DNA of 64,000 nucleotides, from the NCBI RefSeq assembly GCF_013416325.1, contig NZ_JACCGK010000018.1, positions 1-64,000 of the forward strand, given 5' to 3'. The notes under the pieces were generated by a model. The model had not been told where the DNA came from, did no database searches, and saw nothing but the letters and a program-made list of their open reading frames with translations. Position numbers and translations under genes: made by a program. This document shows positions 34,989-43,047 of the stretch, piece after piece. Origin of the DNA: Vreelandella sedimenti. Its GTDB lineage: Bacteria > Pseudomonadota > Gammaproteobacteria > Pseudomonadales > Halomonadaceae. Each line of letters begins with the position of its first letter. Position 1 is the first letter of the stretch.

Positions 34989-36607
34989 GCCTGCGCCTGC
35001 TGCGGATAAGCTGGGTGATCAGCCGCCACCGGCTTGACACACTGCTGCCGCTAGAGCGGCTGCCCTGGTGGCTCCGGGCGCTGCTATGGTTTTCTCCGCT
35101 ACGTTTGATCCCCGTTGGCAAGCGCTCGCGGGGCGAACGTCTGCGCTTGTCGCTGGAAGCACTGGGGCCGATTTTTATTAAATTCGGCCAAATGCTCTCG
35201 ACCCGTCGCGACCTGCTGCCAGCGGATATCGCCGATGAGCTGAAACGCCTGCAGGATCAGGTGCCGCCTTTTCCCGGTGATCAAGCCGCCGACCGGGTCG
35301 AGAAAGCGCTGGAAATGTCGCTGGAAGAGGCCTTTGCTGAGTTTGACCGAGTGCCATTGGCCTCGGCGTCGATTGCCCAGGTGCACGCGGCAAGACTGCA
35401 CGGCGGTGAAGACGTGGTGGTGAAAATTATCCGCCCCGGCATTGATCGCGTGATGCGTCAGGATATGGCGCTGATGTACCAAGTCGCCAAGCTATTCTCC
35501 AAAATCCCCGAGGCGCGCCGCCTGCGTCCAGTGGAAGTCATTCGCGACTACGAAGCCACGCTGTTTGACGAGCTGGACCTCTACAAAGAGGCCGCCAACA
35601 CCTCGCAGCTCAAGCGCAACTTCAAAGACTCACCGCTGCTGTTTGTGCCCACCATCTACTGGCCCTTTACCCGCCGCCATGTGATGGTGCAAGAGCGCAT
35701 TCGCGGTATTCCAGTCGCCGATTTAGATACCCTGATTGCTCGTGGCACTAATTTGAAGAAGCTTGCCGAGCGCGGCGTCGAGCTGTTCTTTACTCAGGTA
35801 TTCCGTGACAACTTCTTTCACGCGGATATGCACCCAGGCAATATTTTCGTCAACTGTGACAACCCCGAAGATCCCCAGTACATTGCCATCGATTGCGGCA
35901 TTGTCGGCAGCCTGACCCGGGAAGATCAGGACTACTTGGCGCGTAACCTACTGGCGTTTTTCCACCAGGACTATTACGAAGTCGCTGCGCTGCACATTGA
36001 ATCCGGCTGGGTGGGCGAAAACACCCGCGCGAACGAATTCGCAGCGGCGATTCGCACCGTTTGTGAGCCTATTTTAGAGAAGCCGTTGAAAGATATCTCC
36101 TTCGGCCAGGTGCTATTGGGGCTGTTTCAAACCGCGCGGCGCTTTAATATGGAAGTACAGCCGCAACTGGTACTGTTGCAGAAAACGCTGCTCAATATTG
36201 AAGGCCTGGGGCGCCAACTCTATCCGGATCTAGATCTGTGGAGTACCGCCAAGCCCTATTTAGAGCAGTGGATGAAAGAGCGTGCCGGGGTCAGCGGTTT
36301 ATGGGAGTCGCTGAAGCGCCAGGCGCCGGAGCTTTCGCACCAGTTGCCTGAACTGCCCGTACTGGCTCACCAGGCGCTAAGCCGTATGGAGCACGAGCAT
36401 CGCCAGCGCCACCAGCAAGTCGAATCGATCAACGCCATGCGGGTGCAGATGGCGCGCCAGTGCAAACGCCTCTACCGCCTTCGGCTTGGCTTGATTCTGC
36501 TGGCGCTGGCACTGGCTTGGCAGCCATTAAGCGGTTGGATTGCACTTCAGGAGTGGCCGATACTGGCGGCCGCCGCCATTGGCCTACTGCTGCTGGTATG
36601 GCAATAG
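34985..36607 (+). CDS. ubiB: Ubiquinone biosynthesis protein kinase-like UbiB
   Basis: ABC1/ADCK-type atypical kinase or ATPase needed for ubiquinone synthesis, membrane-anchored. 540 residues; the invariant KxGQ motif is in FIKFGQMLSTRRDLLP (about residues 60-75), the Ala-rich nucleotide loop in ASASIAQVHAARL, the catalytic loop in HADMHPGNIF and the metal-binding AIDCGIVG. Two transmembrane helices close the protein (about 497-538). The start overlaps the ubiJ stop (ATGA). Length matches E. coli UbiB (546). Confidence 0.95.
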   Translation: MSLRLLRISWVISRHRLDTLLPLERLPWWLRALLWFSPLRLIPVGKRSRGERLRLSLEALGPIFIKFGQMLSTRRDLLPADIADELKRLQDQVPPFPGDQAADRVEKALEMSLEEAFAEFDRVPLASASIAQVHAARLHGGEDVVVKIIRPGIDRVMRQDMALMYQVAKLFSKIPEARRLRPVEVIRDYEATLFDELDLYKEAANTSQLKRNFKDSPLLFVPTIYWPFTRRHVMVQERIRGIPVADLDTLIARGTNLKKLAERGVELFFTQVFRDNFFHADMHPGNIFVNCDNPEDPQYIAIDCGIVGSLTREDQDYLARNLLAFFHQDYYEVAALHIESGWVGENTRANEFAAAIRTVCEPILEKPLKDISFGQVLLGLFQTARRFNMEVQPQLVLLQKTLLNIEGLGRQLYPDLDLWSTAKPYLEQWMKERAGVSGLWESLKRQAPELSHQLPELPVLAHQALSRMEHEHRQRHQQVESINAMRVQMARQCKRLYRLRLGLILLALALAWQPLSGWIALQEWPILAAAAIGLLLLVWQ

Positions 36608-36638
36608 AGTGACGCACTAAACGTTTACGAGGATTCCC

Positions 36639-37013
36639 ATGGACAGCAACGCATTATCGCCTAACAATTCGACTAGCCATACTGATGTGCTGGATACGCT
36701 CAATGAGGTGCTAAAGCAGCGACGCCATGCAGCGGCTGAAGAATCTTATGTTGCCTCCTTGCATCATAAGGGTTTGAACAAGATACTCGAAAAGGTGGGC
36801 GAGGAAGCGACAGAAACAGTGCTTGCGGCAAAAGATGCCGAGCATGGTAGCGAGGCTGAACGCCAAGCATTGATTTCAGAAACCGCCGACCTGTGGTTTC
36901 ATAGCCTGGTGATGCTGTCACACCTGGGAATGGATCATCAGGCCGTTTTAGACGAACTGGCACGACGCTTCGGCATTTCCGGACACGAGGAAAAAGCCGC
37001 CCGCCAGCCATAG
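36639..37013 (+). CDS. hisE: Phosphoribosyl-ATP pyrophosphatase HisE
   Basis: Second step of histidine synthesis: hydrolyses PR-ATP to PR-AMP and PPi. 124 residues of the all-alpha MazG-like HisE fold; the metal-binding block is KVGEEATETVLAAKD followed by ETADLWFHSLVML. In Pseudomonas-type loci hisI (PR-AMP cyclohydrolase) stands between ubiB and hisE; here the gap is 31 bases and hisI is missing. GAGG lies nine bases ahead of the ATG. tatA follows after 154 bases. Confidence 0.94.
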   Translation: MDSNALSPNNSTSHTDVLDTLNEVLKQRRHAAAEESYVASLHHKGLNKILEKVGEEATETVLAAKDAEHGSEAERQALISETADLWFHSLVMLSHLGMDHQAVLDELARRFGISGHEEKAARQP

Positions 37014-37167
37014 TTGCCACATAGGGCTGTCGCATAGTGGTAACGCGCATACTGTAGTACTGCTCCTAACCATTGGGCTCGTATTCATTGGCTCAGTGGT
37101 AAAAGAGATAGCGCTAAAATAGGTAGCACTCACTCGATAGTTAACCTGCTCGCAAGAGGACACGCAT

Positions 37168-37446
37168 ATGTTAGGTGGTATTAGTATTTGGCAGTTGCTG
37201 ATTGTGCTGGGCATCATCATTCTGGTTTTCGGCACCAAAAAACTGCGTAACGTGGGCACCGATCTAGGCGGGGCGGTCAAGGGCTTCAAGAAAGCCATGC
37301 ACGACGAGGAGAAAAATAAAGAGGCGGACAAAGAGGACGCCGACCAACCCCATGCCAAAGTGAGCCATGAAGAGCCGGGCAACACTTACGACGTTCAAGC
37401 CGAAGAGAAACAGGCCGCCCACGACCGCAACGAAGAGCGCAAATAA
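37168..37446 (+). CDS. tatA: Sec-independent translocase subunit TatA
   Basis: Pore-forming subunit of the twin-arginine pathway for export of folded proteins. 92 residues: one N-terminal membrane helix (SIWQLLIVLGIIILVFG), the FGTKKLRNVGTDLGGAVKGFKKAM amphipathic helix, and a highly charged cytoplasmic tail rich in Lys, Asp and Glu. AAGAGG precedes the ATG. It is followed by tatB three bases later and then tatC, the complete tatABC operon. Confidence 0.95.
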   Translation: MLGGISIWQLLIVLGIIILVFGTKKLRNVGTDLGGAVKGFKKAMHDEEKNKEADKEDADQPHAKVSHEEPGNTYDVQAEEKQAAHDRNEERK

Positions 37447-37449
37447 ACC

Positions 37450-37929
37450 ATGCTGGATATCGGCTTTCTTGAACTGATGCTGATTGGCGTCGTCGGGCTG
37501 TTGGTGCTTGGCCCGGAGCGGCTGCCCCGCGCCGCCCGTACGGCGGGCATGTGGATTGGTAAAATCAAGCGTACGGTATCCGGTATGCAGCGTGAAATCA
37601 GCGCCCAACTGGAAGCAGAAGAGCTGCGTCAAAAGCTCAATGAACAGCAAAAGAAACTCGATGACAGCTTGAAGAAAGCAAAGCTGGACGTAGAGAGCAT
37701 TGCCGATAGCCCTTCAGACCCAGCGCCAGCGAAGCAGAGTGACACTGAGCAGCGCGTTGCCCAGGCCAGCTCTCGATTGGATGACGCCCTGCAAACGGTG
37801 CGAGAGGAAACGGTGCGTGAAGAAACACCTCCGTCATCATCTGCCTCGACTGCGCCCACCCGCGAGGCCGAACCTGAAACGCCTAACCCTGAGTCGGCTG
37901 CACTTAATAAGGATCGTAATCACCAATGA
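37450..37929 (+). CDS. tatB: Sec-independent translocase subunit TatB
   Basis: Receives Tat substrates together with TatC. 159 residues: an N-terminal membrane helix with the TatB signature FLELMLIGVVGLLVLGPERLPRAAR, an amphipathic helix with coiled-coil character (about 40-85), and a long low-complexity tail rich in Pro, Ser, Thr and Glu. The conserved glutamate (E8) and the GPERLP motif separate it from TatA. It overlaps tatC by four bases. Confidence 0.94.
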   Translation: MLDIGFLELMLIGVVGLLVLGPERLPRAARTAGMWIGKIKRTVSGMQREISAQLEAEELRQKLNEQQKKLDDSLKKAKLDVESIADSPSDPAPAKQSDTEQRVAQASSRLDDALQTVREETVREETPPSSSASTAPTREAEPETPNPESAALNKDRNHQ

Positions 37930-38717
37930 GCATGTCTGGCGATTCAAAGGAGCCGCGGGAAGAGCAGAGCCAAGCCCCCCTGATTGAGCACCTGATCGAG
38001 CTGCGCTCACGGCTAATGCGCGCCGTGATCGTTATCCTGGTGGTCTTTTTGGGCCTCTACTCCTTTGCCAATGATATCTACACCTTTGTTGCCGAGCCGT
38101 TGATGGCGCTGCTGCCCGAAGGCTCGCAGATGATCGCTACGGAAGTCGCTTCGCCATTCTTAGCGCCGTTCAAGCTCACTCTGGTAGTCGCGGTCTTTAT
38201 CGCTATTCCGTTTGTGCTACACCAAGCCTGGGCGTTTATCGCCCCGGGGCTTTACGACAATGAGAAAGCGCTGGCGATACCGATTCTGGTTTCGAGCATT
38301 GCGCTTTTCTACGGCGGCGCGGCGTTTGCCTATTACGTGGTTTTTCCGCTGCTGTTTGAGTTTTTCACCCAAACCGGGCCGGAAAACGTCGCCGTAATGA
38401 CCGACATTAACCAGTATCTGAACTTCGTTCTTAAACTGTTTTTTGCTTTCGGTGTAGCGTTTGAAATTCCCATTGCGACCTTTTTGCTTATCTTATCGGG
38501 CGCTACGACGGTGGAGAGCCTGTCTAAAAAGCGCCCGTATATTCTTCTAGGCTGCTTCGTTGTCGGCATGCTGCTAACGCCACCAGACGTGATTTCTCAG
38601 AGCCTGCTGGCGATACCGATGTATCTGCTTTATGAAGTCGGGCTGTTGTTTGGTCGCCTGGTGCGCAAGCGCAAAGAGGAGAAGGAGGCCGCCGAAGAGC
38701 AAGAAGCTGACCTCTAA
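37926..38717 (+). CDS. tatC: Sec-independent translocase subunit TatC
   Basis: Six-transmembrane receptor that recognises the twin-arginine signal. 263 residues with the cytoplasmic N-terminal block LIEHLIELRSRLMRAV, the FALAP-like loop replaced by SPFLAPFKLTLVVA, and the fifth segment FGVAFEIPIATFLLI containing the key glutamate. The C-terminus is a charged tail (KRKEEKEAAEEQEADL). Start overlaps the tatB stop (ATGA). Last gene of tatABC; a strong terminator follows. Confidence 0.96.
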   Translation: MSMSGDSKEPREEQSQAPLIEHLIELRSRLMRAVIVILVVFLGLYSFANDIYTFVAEPLMALLPEGSQMIATEVASPFLAPFKLTLVVAVFIAIPFVLHQAWAFIAPGLYDNEKALAIPILVSSIALFYGGAAFAYYVVFPLLFEFFTQTGPENVAVMTDINQYLNFVLKLFFAFGVAFEIPIATFLLILSGATTVESLSKKRPYILLGCFVVGMLLTPPDVISQSLLAIPMYLLYEVGLLFGRLVRKRKEEKEAAEEQEADL

Positions 38718-38743
38718 GCGCGGGGATCAACGGGCAGATACTT

Positions 38744-38779
38744 AAAAACCACCGCCATGGTTAATGGCGGTGGTTTTTT
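38744..38779. terminator. Strong bidirectional terminator between tatC and elbB
   Basis: Perfect 15-bp stem AAAAACCACCGCCAT / ATGGCGGTGGTTTTT with a five-base loop. T runs on both strands make it work in both directions. Confidence 0.92.
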
Positions 38780-38800
38780 ATCTGCAGCACAGCGTCGAGC

Positions 38801-39460
38801 TTAATCCATCATTTCTGCAATGCGATCTACCAGCTTAAAAATACCGGTAGCGGCTTCGCTGATACGCGTTGCCAGCATATAGGCAGGCGTAGTGACCACG
38901 CGATGCTCAAGATCCACCACAATATCCTCTACGCCGCAGCTGCGGTGCAGGCCGCCCATGGCGCTAATTGCCCCGGAAACCGCCGGGTCATTGCCCACCG
39001 TCACCGCAATGCCCTCATCCAATAGGCGGGGCACCAGTACGGGTGAAATACACATCAAACCAATCGGCTTGGCCTCCTCGCGAAACCCCACCAAGGCCGC
39101 TTTTAATGCATCTAGAACCTGCATACTGTCACCGGCGCTGGCGAAGTCCGACAGGTTCTTGGCCACGCCAAAACCGCCGGGCACGATCACTGCGTCGAAG
39201 CTGTCAGCGTCTAACTCTTCAAGCGGGCTGACCTCTCCCCGCGCCAGGCGGGCAGACTCCAGCAACACATTGCGCTGCTCGCCCTCTATCACCTCTTGAG
39301 TGAGGTGGTTAACCACATGGTGCTGCTCTATATCTGGGGCAAAACAACGGTAACCGATACCCAACTGATCCAAGCGCAGCAGCGTTAGCGTGGTCTCATA
39401 TATTTCCGAGCCATCGTAAACGCCGCAGCCAGCTAAAATCACTGCCACCTGTTTGGTCAT
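38801..39460 (-). CDS. elbB: Isoprenoid biosynthesis glyoxalase ElbB
   Basis: DJ-1/PfpI-like protein of the ElbB (sigma cross-reacting protein 27A) group, shown to have weak glyoxalase activity in E. coli and linked to isoprenoid synthesis. 219 residues, class I glutamine-amidotransferase-like fold; blocks VAVILAGCGVYDGSEIYE at the N-terminus, IVPGGFGVAKNLSDFA in the middle and the nucleophile-elbow cysteine in GLMCISPVLVP. AAGGAG lies seven bases before the ATG. Convergent with tatC, divergent from hemB. Confidence 0.92.
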   Translation of the reverse strand: MTKQVAVILAGCGVYDGSEIYETTLTLLRLDQLGIGYRCFAPDIEQHHVVNHLTQEVIEGEQRNVLLESARLARGEVSPLEELDADSFDAVIVPGGFGVAKNLSDFASAGDSMQVLDALKAALVGFREEAKPIGLMCISPVLVPRLLDEGIAVTVGNDPAVSGAISAMGGLHRSCGVEDIVVDLEHRVVTTPAYMLATRISEAATGIFKLVDRIAEMMD

Positions 39461-39660
39461 GCCTATCTCCTTATCCCAGGGTCTGCTGAACGCAATACAG
39501 CAAAGCTGTCGCTCACTTTAGTCAGTCTGCCGTGTCGCCACAAGACGGCTTTCGCCGCAGGGCATGACTGATATACTGACCCCAGGCCTTCGGGCATGTT
39601 GATTTGCGATCCTTAATGTTCACGATCACTGATTTTTACGACCTCTAATGGAGAGCCCTC

Positions 39661-40671
39661 TTGAGCACACCCACTGCCCGCCACTTTCCCGCCACGCGCA
39701 TGCGCCGTATGCGCCGCGACGATTTCTCACGCCGATTGATGCAGGAAAACAGCCTGAGTCCATCCGACCTGATTCTGCCCGTTTTTGTGTTGGAAGGTAT
39801 CAATCAGCGTGAAGCCGTCGCCTCCATGCCCGGCGTTGAACGGCTGTCTATTGATCTGCTGATCGAGCAAGCTCGCGAGGCGTATGAACTGGGCATTCCA
39901 GCACTGGCTCTCTTTCCTGTGGTTGGCCCCGAGCACAAGAGTGAGCTTGCTGAAGAGGCCTATAGCGCTAGCGGTTTAGTTCAGCGCAGCGTGCGCGCCC
40001 TTAAAGAAGCGCTGCCCGAATTAGGCATTATCACGGACGTGGCGTTGGATCCTTATACCAGCCACGGTCAAGACGGCATTCTTGACGAACACGGCTATGT
40101 CCAGAATGACCGCACAGTGGATACCCTGCTCAAGCAGGCGCTCTCCCATGCTGAAGCGGGGGCCGATGTGGTCGCCCCTTCCGATATGATGGATGGGCGG
40201 ATTGGTGCGATTCGCCAAGTGTTGGAGCAGGAACATCTGCATAATTTGCGTATTATGGCCTACAGCGCCAAGTACGCCTCACACTACTACGGGCCTTTTC
40301 GCGATGCGGTCGGTTCGGCTGCTAACTTGGGCAAAGCAGACAAGCGCACCTATCAAATGGATCCTGCTAACAGCGATGAAGCGCTCCACGAAGTGGCCAT
40401 GGATATCGCCGAGGGCGCCGACATGGTGATGGTCAAGCCTGGCATGCCCTACCTAGATATCGTGCGGCGGGTAAAAAGCGAACTACAGGTACCCACCTTC
40501 GCTTACCAAGTCAGCGGCGAGTACGCCATGCACCGCGCGGCCTTCGACAACGGCTGGTTAGAAGCGGAGCCGGTAATACTGGAGTCGTTGATGTGTTTCA
40601 AACGGGCAGGCGTGGATGGCATTCTGACCTACTTCGCCCTAGATGCAGCGCGGTTACTTCAGCAACGCTAA
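39661..40671 (+). CDS. hemB: Delta-aminolevulinic acid dehydratase HemB (porphobilinogen synthase)
   Basis: Condenses two aminolevulinate molecules to porphobilinogen in haem synthesis. 336 residues; active-site lysines are in MVKPGMPY and in AYSAKYASHYYGPFR. The metal loop reads DVALDPYTSHGQDG, the aspartate-rich magnesium type seen in Pseudomonas, not the cysteine-rich zinc type of E. coli. The start is a TTG at 39661 with GGAGA six bases upstream. Monocistronic or co-transcribed with ppk1 107 bases later, though a hairpin overlaps its stop. Confidence 0.95.
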   Translation: MSTPTARHFPATRMRRMRRDDFSRRLMQENSLSPSDLILPVFVLEGINQREAVASMPGVERLSIDLLIEQAREAYELGIPALALFPVVGPEHKSELAEEAYSASGLVQRSVRALKEALPELGIITDVALDPYTSHGQDGILDEHGYVQNDRTVDTLLKQALSHAEAGADVVAPSDMMDGRIGAIRQVLEQEHLHNLRIMAYSAKYASHYYGPFRDAVGSAANLGKADKRTYQMDPANSDEALHEVAMDIAEGADMVMVKPGMPYLDIVRRVKSELQVPTFAYQVSGEYAMHRAAFDNGWLEAEPVILESLMCFKRAGVDGILTYFALDAARLLQQR

Positions 40672-40704
40672 GATGACAACCAGGTGACACCTTTTTGTCA
40701 TCTT
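40670..40704 (+). terminator. Nested hairpin at the end of hemB
   Basis: Outer stem AAGATGACAA / TTGTCATCTT (10 bp) encloses an inner AGGTG/CACCT hairpin and starts inside the hemB TAA codon. T residues lie within, not after, the structure, so termination may be partial. Confidence 0.5.
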
Positions 40705-40720
40705 CTCCCCGCATACTGCA

Positions 40721-40759
40721 CTGATATACAAGTATCAGGCTATGATACCTTCGAGCTAT
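40721..40759 (+). promoter_or_regulatory. Operator-like inverted repeats upstream of ppk1
   Basis: CTGATA and TATCAG pair across a six-base spacer (40721-40738), and a second TGATA...TATCA pair follows at about 40743-40759. TATGAT at 40741, usable as a -10 element, lies between them, 32 bases before the ppk1 ATG. It looks like a binding site over a promoter; the factor is unknown and no clear Pho box is seen. Confidence 0.35.
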
Positions 40760-40778
40760 CAACGCGGGGAGATCCAAT

Positions 40779-42968
40779 ATGGACGAGCAAGCTTCAGATT
40801 CCTTACCATTATCGTCTTCCGATCACACCAGCAGCGACGGCGATACACCGCTACGGATCAACCGTACCCCGACCGGCGTCCAGGCACGTGAAGCACAGCC
40901 TGAAACCGACCTCGACGATACCCAGCTCTACTTCAACCGCGAGCTATCGCATCTACAGTTCAATATCCGCGTGTTGGAGCAGGCGTTAGATGACGCCCAC
41001 CCACTGCTCAACCGGTTAATGTTCCTGCTGATCTTCTCCTCCAACATGGATGAGTTTTTCGAGATTAGGGTGGCGGGCTTGAAGCATCAAATTGCCCTGG
41101 GCGACGACACCACCGCCGCCGATGGCCGCCTGCCCAAAGCGGTGTTGGGCGAGATATCGCAGCTTGCTCACGCGCAAATTGACCGTCAGTATCAGATACT
41201 CAACGACACTTTGTTACCCGCGCTGGAAACCCATGGGCTGCGTTTTCGTCGCCGCGATCAGTGGACTGATGAGCAGAAAACCTGGGTTAAGGCGTTTTTC
41301 GATAATGAAATTATGCCGGTCATTAGCCCGATCGGCCTCGACCCCTCGCATCCTTTCCCGCGTTTAGTGAATAAAAGCCTCAATTTTATTGTTGAGTTGG
41401 AAGGCAAAGATGCGTTTGGTCGCGCCGGGGGGATGGCGATTCTTCCCGCGCCGCGCTCGCTACCGCGTCTGATGGCACTGCCCAAAGAGCTATGCGAGGA
41501 GGGATTCTCGGAATATGTTTTCCTATCTTCGATGATTCATGCCCATGCCGAGGAGCTGTTTCCTGGCATGAGCGTACGCGGCTGCTATCAATTCCGGCTG
41601 ACCCGCAACGCGGATATGAGCGTTGACCCAGAGGAGGTTTCGGATCTCGCCTCTGCGCTGCGCGGTGAGCTGCTGGCACGTCGCTACGGCAGCGGTGTGC
41701 GCCTGGAAGTCGCTGACAGTTGCCCTGATGACTTGACCAACTTTTTGCTGCGCCAGTTTGAACTGGAAAGCGACGACTTATATCGCGTCAAAGGGCCGGT
41801 TAATTTAACCCGGATGATGTCGGTACTGGGGGACGTGGATCGCCCCGAACTACTCTATCGACCGTTTACCCCCAGTATTCCCAAAGCGCTCAAAGCAGGT
41901 AGTCTATTTGACGCTATTGCCAAGAACGACATTCTGCTCCATCACCCCTTCCAGTCGTTTACGCCGATTGAAGACCTGCTGCGCGAAGCCGCCCGAGATC
42001 CAAATGTACTGGCGGTGAAGCAGACCCTTTACCGTACCGGCGCAGACTCGGCCATTGTTAACGCACTTGTGGAAGCGGCCAGCCAAGGCAAAGAAGTCAC
42101 TGTAGTCATTGAGCTGCGCGCGCGCTTTGATGAGGCCGACAACTTACAGCTGGCTTCACGCTTGCAGGAAGCGGGCGCAATCGTTGTCTACGGCATTATG
42201 GCGTACAAAACCCACGCCAAAATGCTGCACATTGTGCGCCGTGAAAAAGGCGAGCTTTGCTACTACGCGCACCTGGGCACCGGTAACTATCACTCTAAAA
42301 CCGCCAAACTATATACCGACTACAGCCTGCTGACTGCCAACAAAGCGCTGTGTGCGGATGTTCATAAAGTATTTCAGCAACTGTCGGGAATGGGCCGTGC
42401 TCGCAAAATCGACACGTTGCTGCACGCGCCATTCACGCTGCATGAGCGGCTGGTGGCAATGATTGAGCGCGAAGCGCAGATAGCGCGTAAGGGTAAGCGC
42501 GGACACATCATTATTAAGTGCAACTCGTTAACCGAGCCCAAGCTTATCAAAGCGCTCTACCGGGCCTCACAAGCGGGGGTAGAGTGCGATTTGATTATTC
42601 GCGGTATGTGCTGTTTGAAGCCAGGGGTACCGGGCGTTTCCGACAACATTCGCGTGCGCTCGATTATTGGTCGTCTGCTGGAGCATACCCGGGTGTTCCA
42701 CTTCCACAATGATGGCAAGTCAGAGACCTGGTGCTCAAGCGCGGACTTTATGTCGCGCAATATGTTCCACCGGGTGGAGACTTGCTTCCCGCTGCTGGAT
42801 AAGAAGCTCGCCACTCGGGTACGCAAAGACCTGGAGACCTACCTGGTGGATAACTGCCAGAGCTGGCTGCTCCAGACCGACGGCAGCTACCTACTCCAGG
42901 ATCCGGGTGACAGCGATGCCATTAGTGCCCAGGAAACCCTGCTCTACGCCTATGCATCAAAAAGCTAA
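40779..42968 (+). CDS. ppk1: Polyphosphate kinase Ppk1
   Basis: Reversibly makes polyphosphate from ATP. 729 residues, a little longer than E. coli Ppk (688) because of a 45-residue polar N-terminal extension. The N, H, C1 and C2 domains follow: LYFNRELSHLQFNIRVLEQA (N), the phospho-histidine region MAYKTHAKMLHIVR (C1) and the second histidine near LEHTRVFHFHNDG (C2). GGGGAG precedes the ATG. The 3' end carries 15-bp tandem repeats which duplicate the stop codon. No ppx gene is adjacent. Confidence 0.96.
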   Translation: MDEQASDSLPLSSSDHTSSDGDTPLRINRTPTGVQAREAQPETDLDDTQLYFNRELSHLQFNIRVLEQALDDAHPLLNRLMFLLIFSSNMDEFFEIRVAGLKHQIALGDDTTAADGRLPKAVLGEISQLAHAQIDRQYQILNDTLLPALETHGLRFRRRDQWTDEQKTWVKAFFDNEIMPVISPIGLDPSHPFPRLVNKSLNFIVELEGKDAFGRAGGMAILPAPRSLPRLMALPKELCEEGFSEYVFLSSMIHAHAEELFPGMSVRGCYQFRLTRNADMSVDPEEVSDLASALRGELLARRYGSGVRLEVADSCPDDLTNFLLRQFELESDDLYRVKGPVNLTRMMSVLGDVDRPELLYRPFTPSIPKALKAGSLFDAIAKNDILLHHPFQSFTPIEDLLREAARDPNVLAVKQTLYRTGADSAIVNALVEAASQGKEVTVVIELRARFDEADNLQLASRLQEAGAIVVYGIMAYKTHAKMLHIVRREKGELCYYAHLGTGNYHSKTAKLYTDYSLLTANKALCADVHKVFQQLSGMGRARKIDTLLHAPFTLHERLVAMIEREAQIARKGKRGHIIIKCNSLTEPKLIKALYRASQAGVECDLIIRGMCCLKPGVPGVSDNIRVRSIIGRLLEHTRVFHFHNDGKSETWCSSADFMSRNMFHRVETCFPLLDKKLATRVRKDLETYLVDNCQSWLLQTDGSYLLQDPGDSDAISAQETLLYAYASKS

Positions 42969-42997
42969 GCATCAAAAAACTAAGCGACGAAAAGTCA
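42954..42997 (+). repeat. 15-bp tandem repeat across the ppk1 stop codon
   Basis: GCATCAAAAAGCTAA (42954-42968) contains the last four codons and TAA; GCATCAAAAAACTAA (42969-42983) repeats it with one difference, including a second in-frame TAA; a degenerate third unit starts at 42984. Confidence 0.8.
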
Positions 42998-43002
42998 GCA
43001 CT

Positions 43003-43028
43003 CCCCCGCTGCTTAGGGCAGCGGGAGA
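43003..43028. terminator. Hairpin between ppk1 and metE
   Basis: CCCGCTGC / GCAGCGGG (8 bp, extendable) with a five-base loop, between convergent stop codons. No T tract. Confidence 0.5.
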
Positions 43029-43047
43029 GATTCTGACCTCTGCCCGT

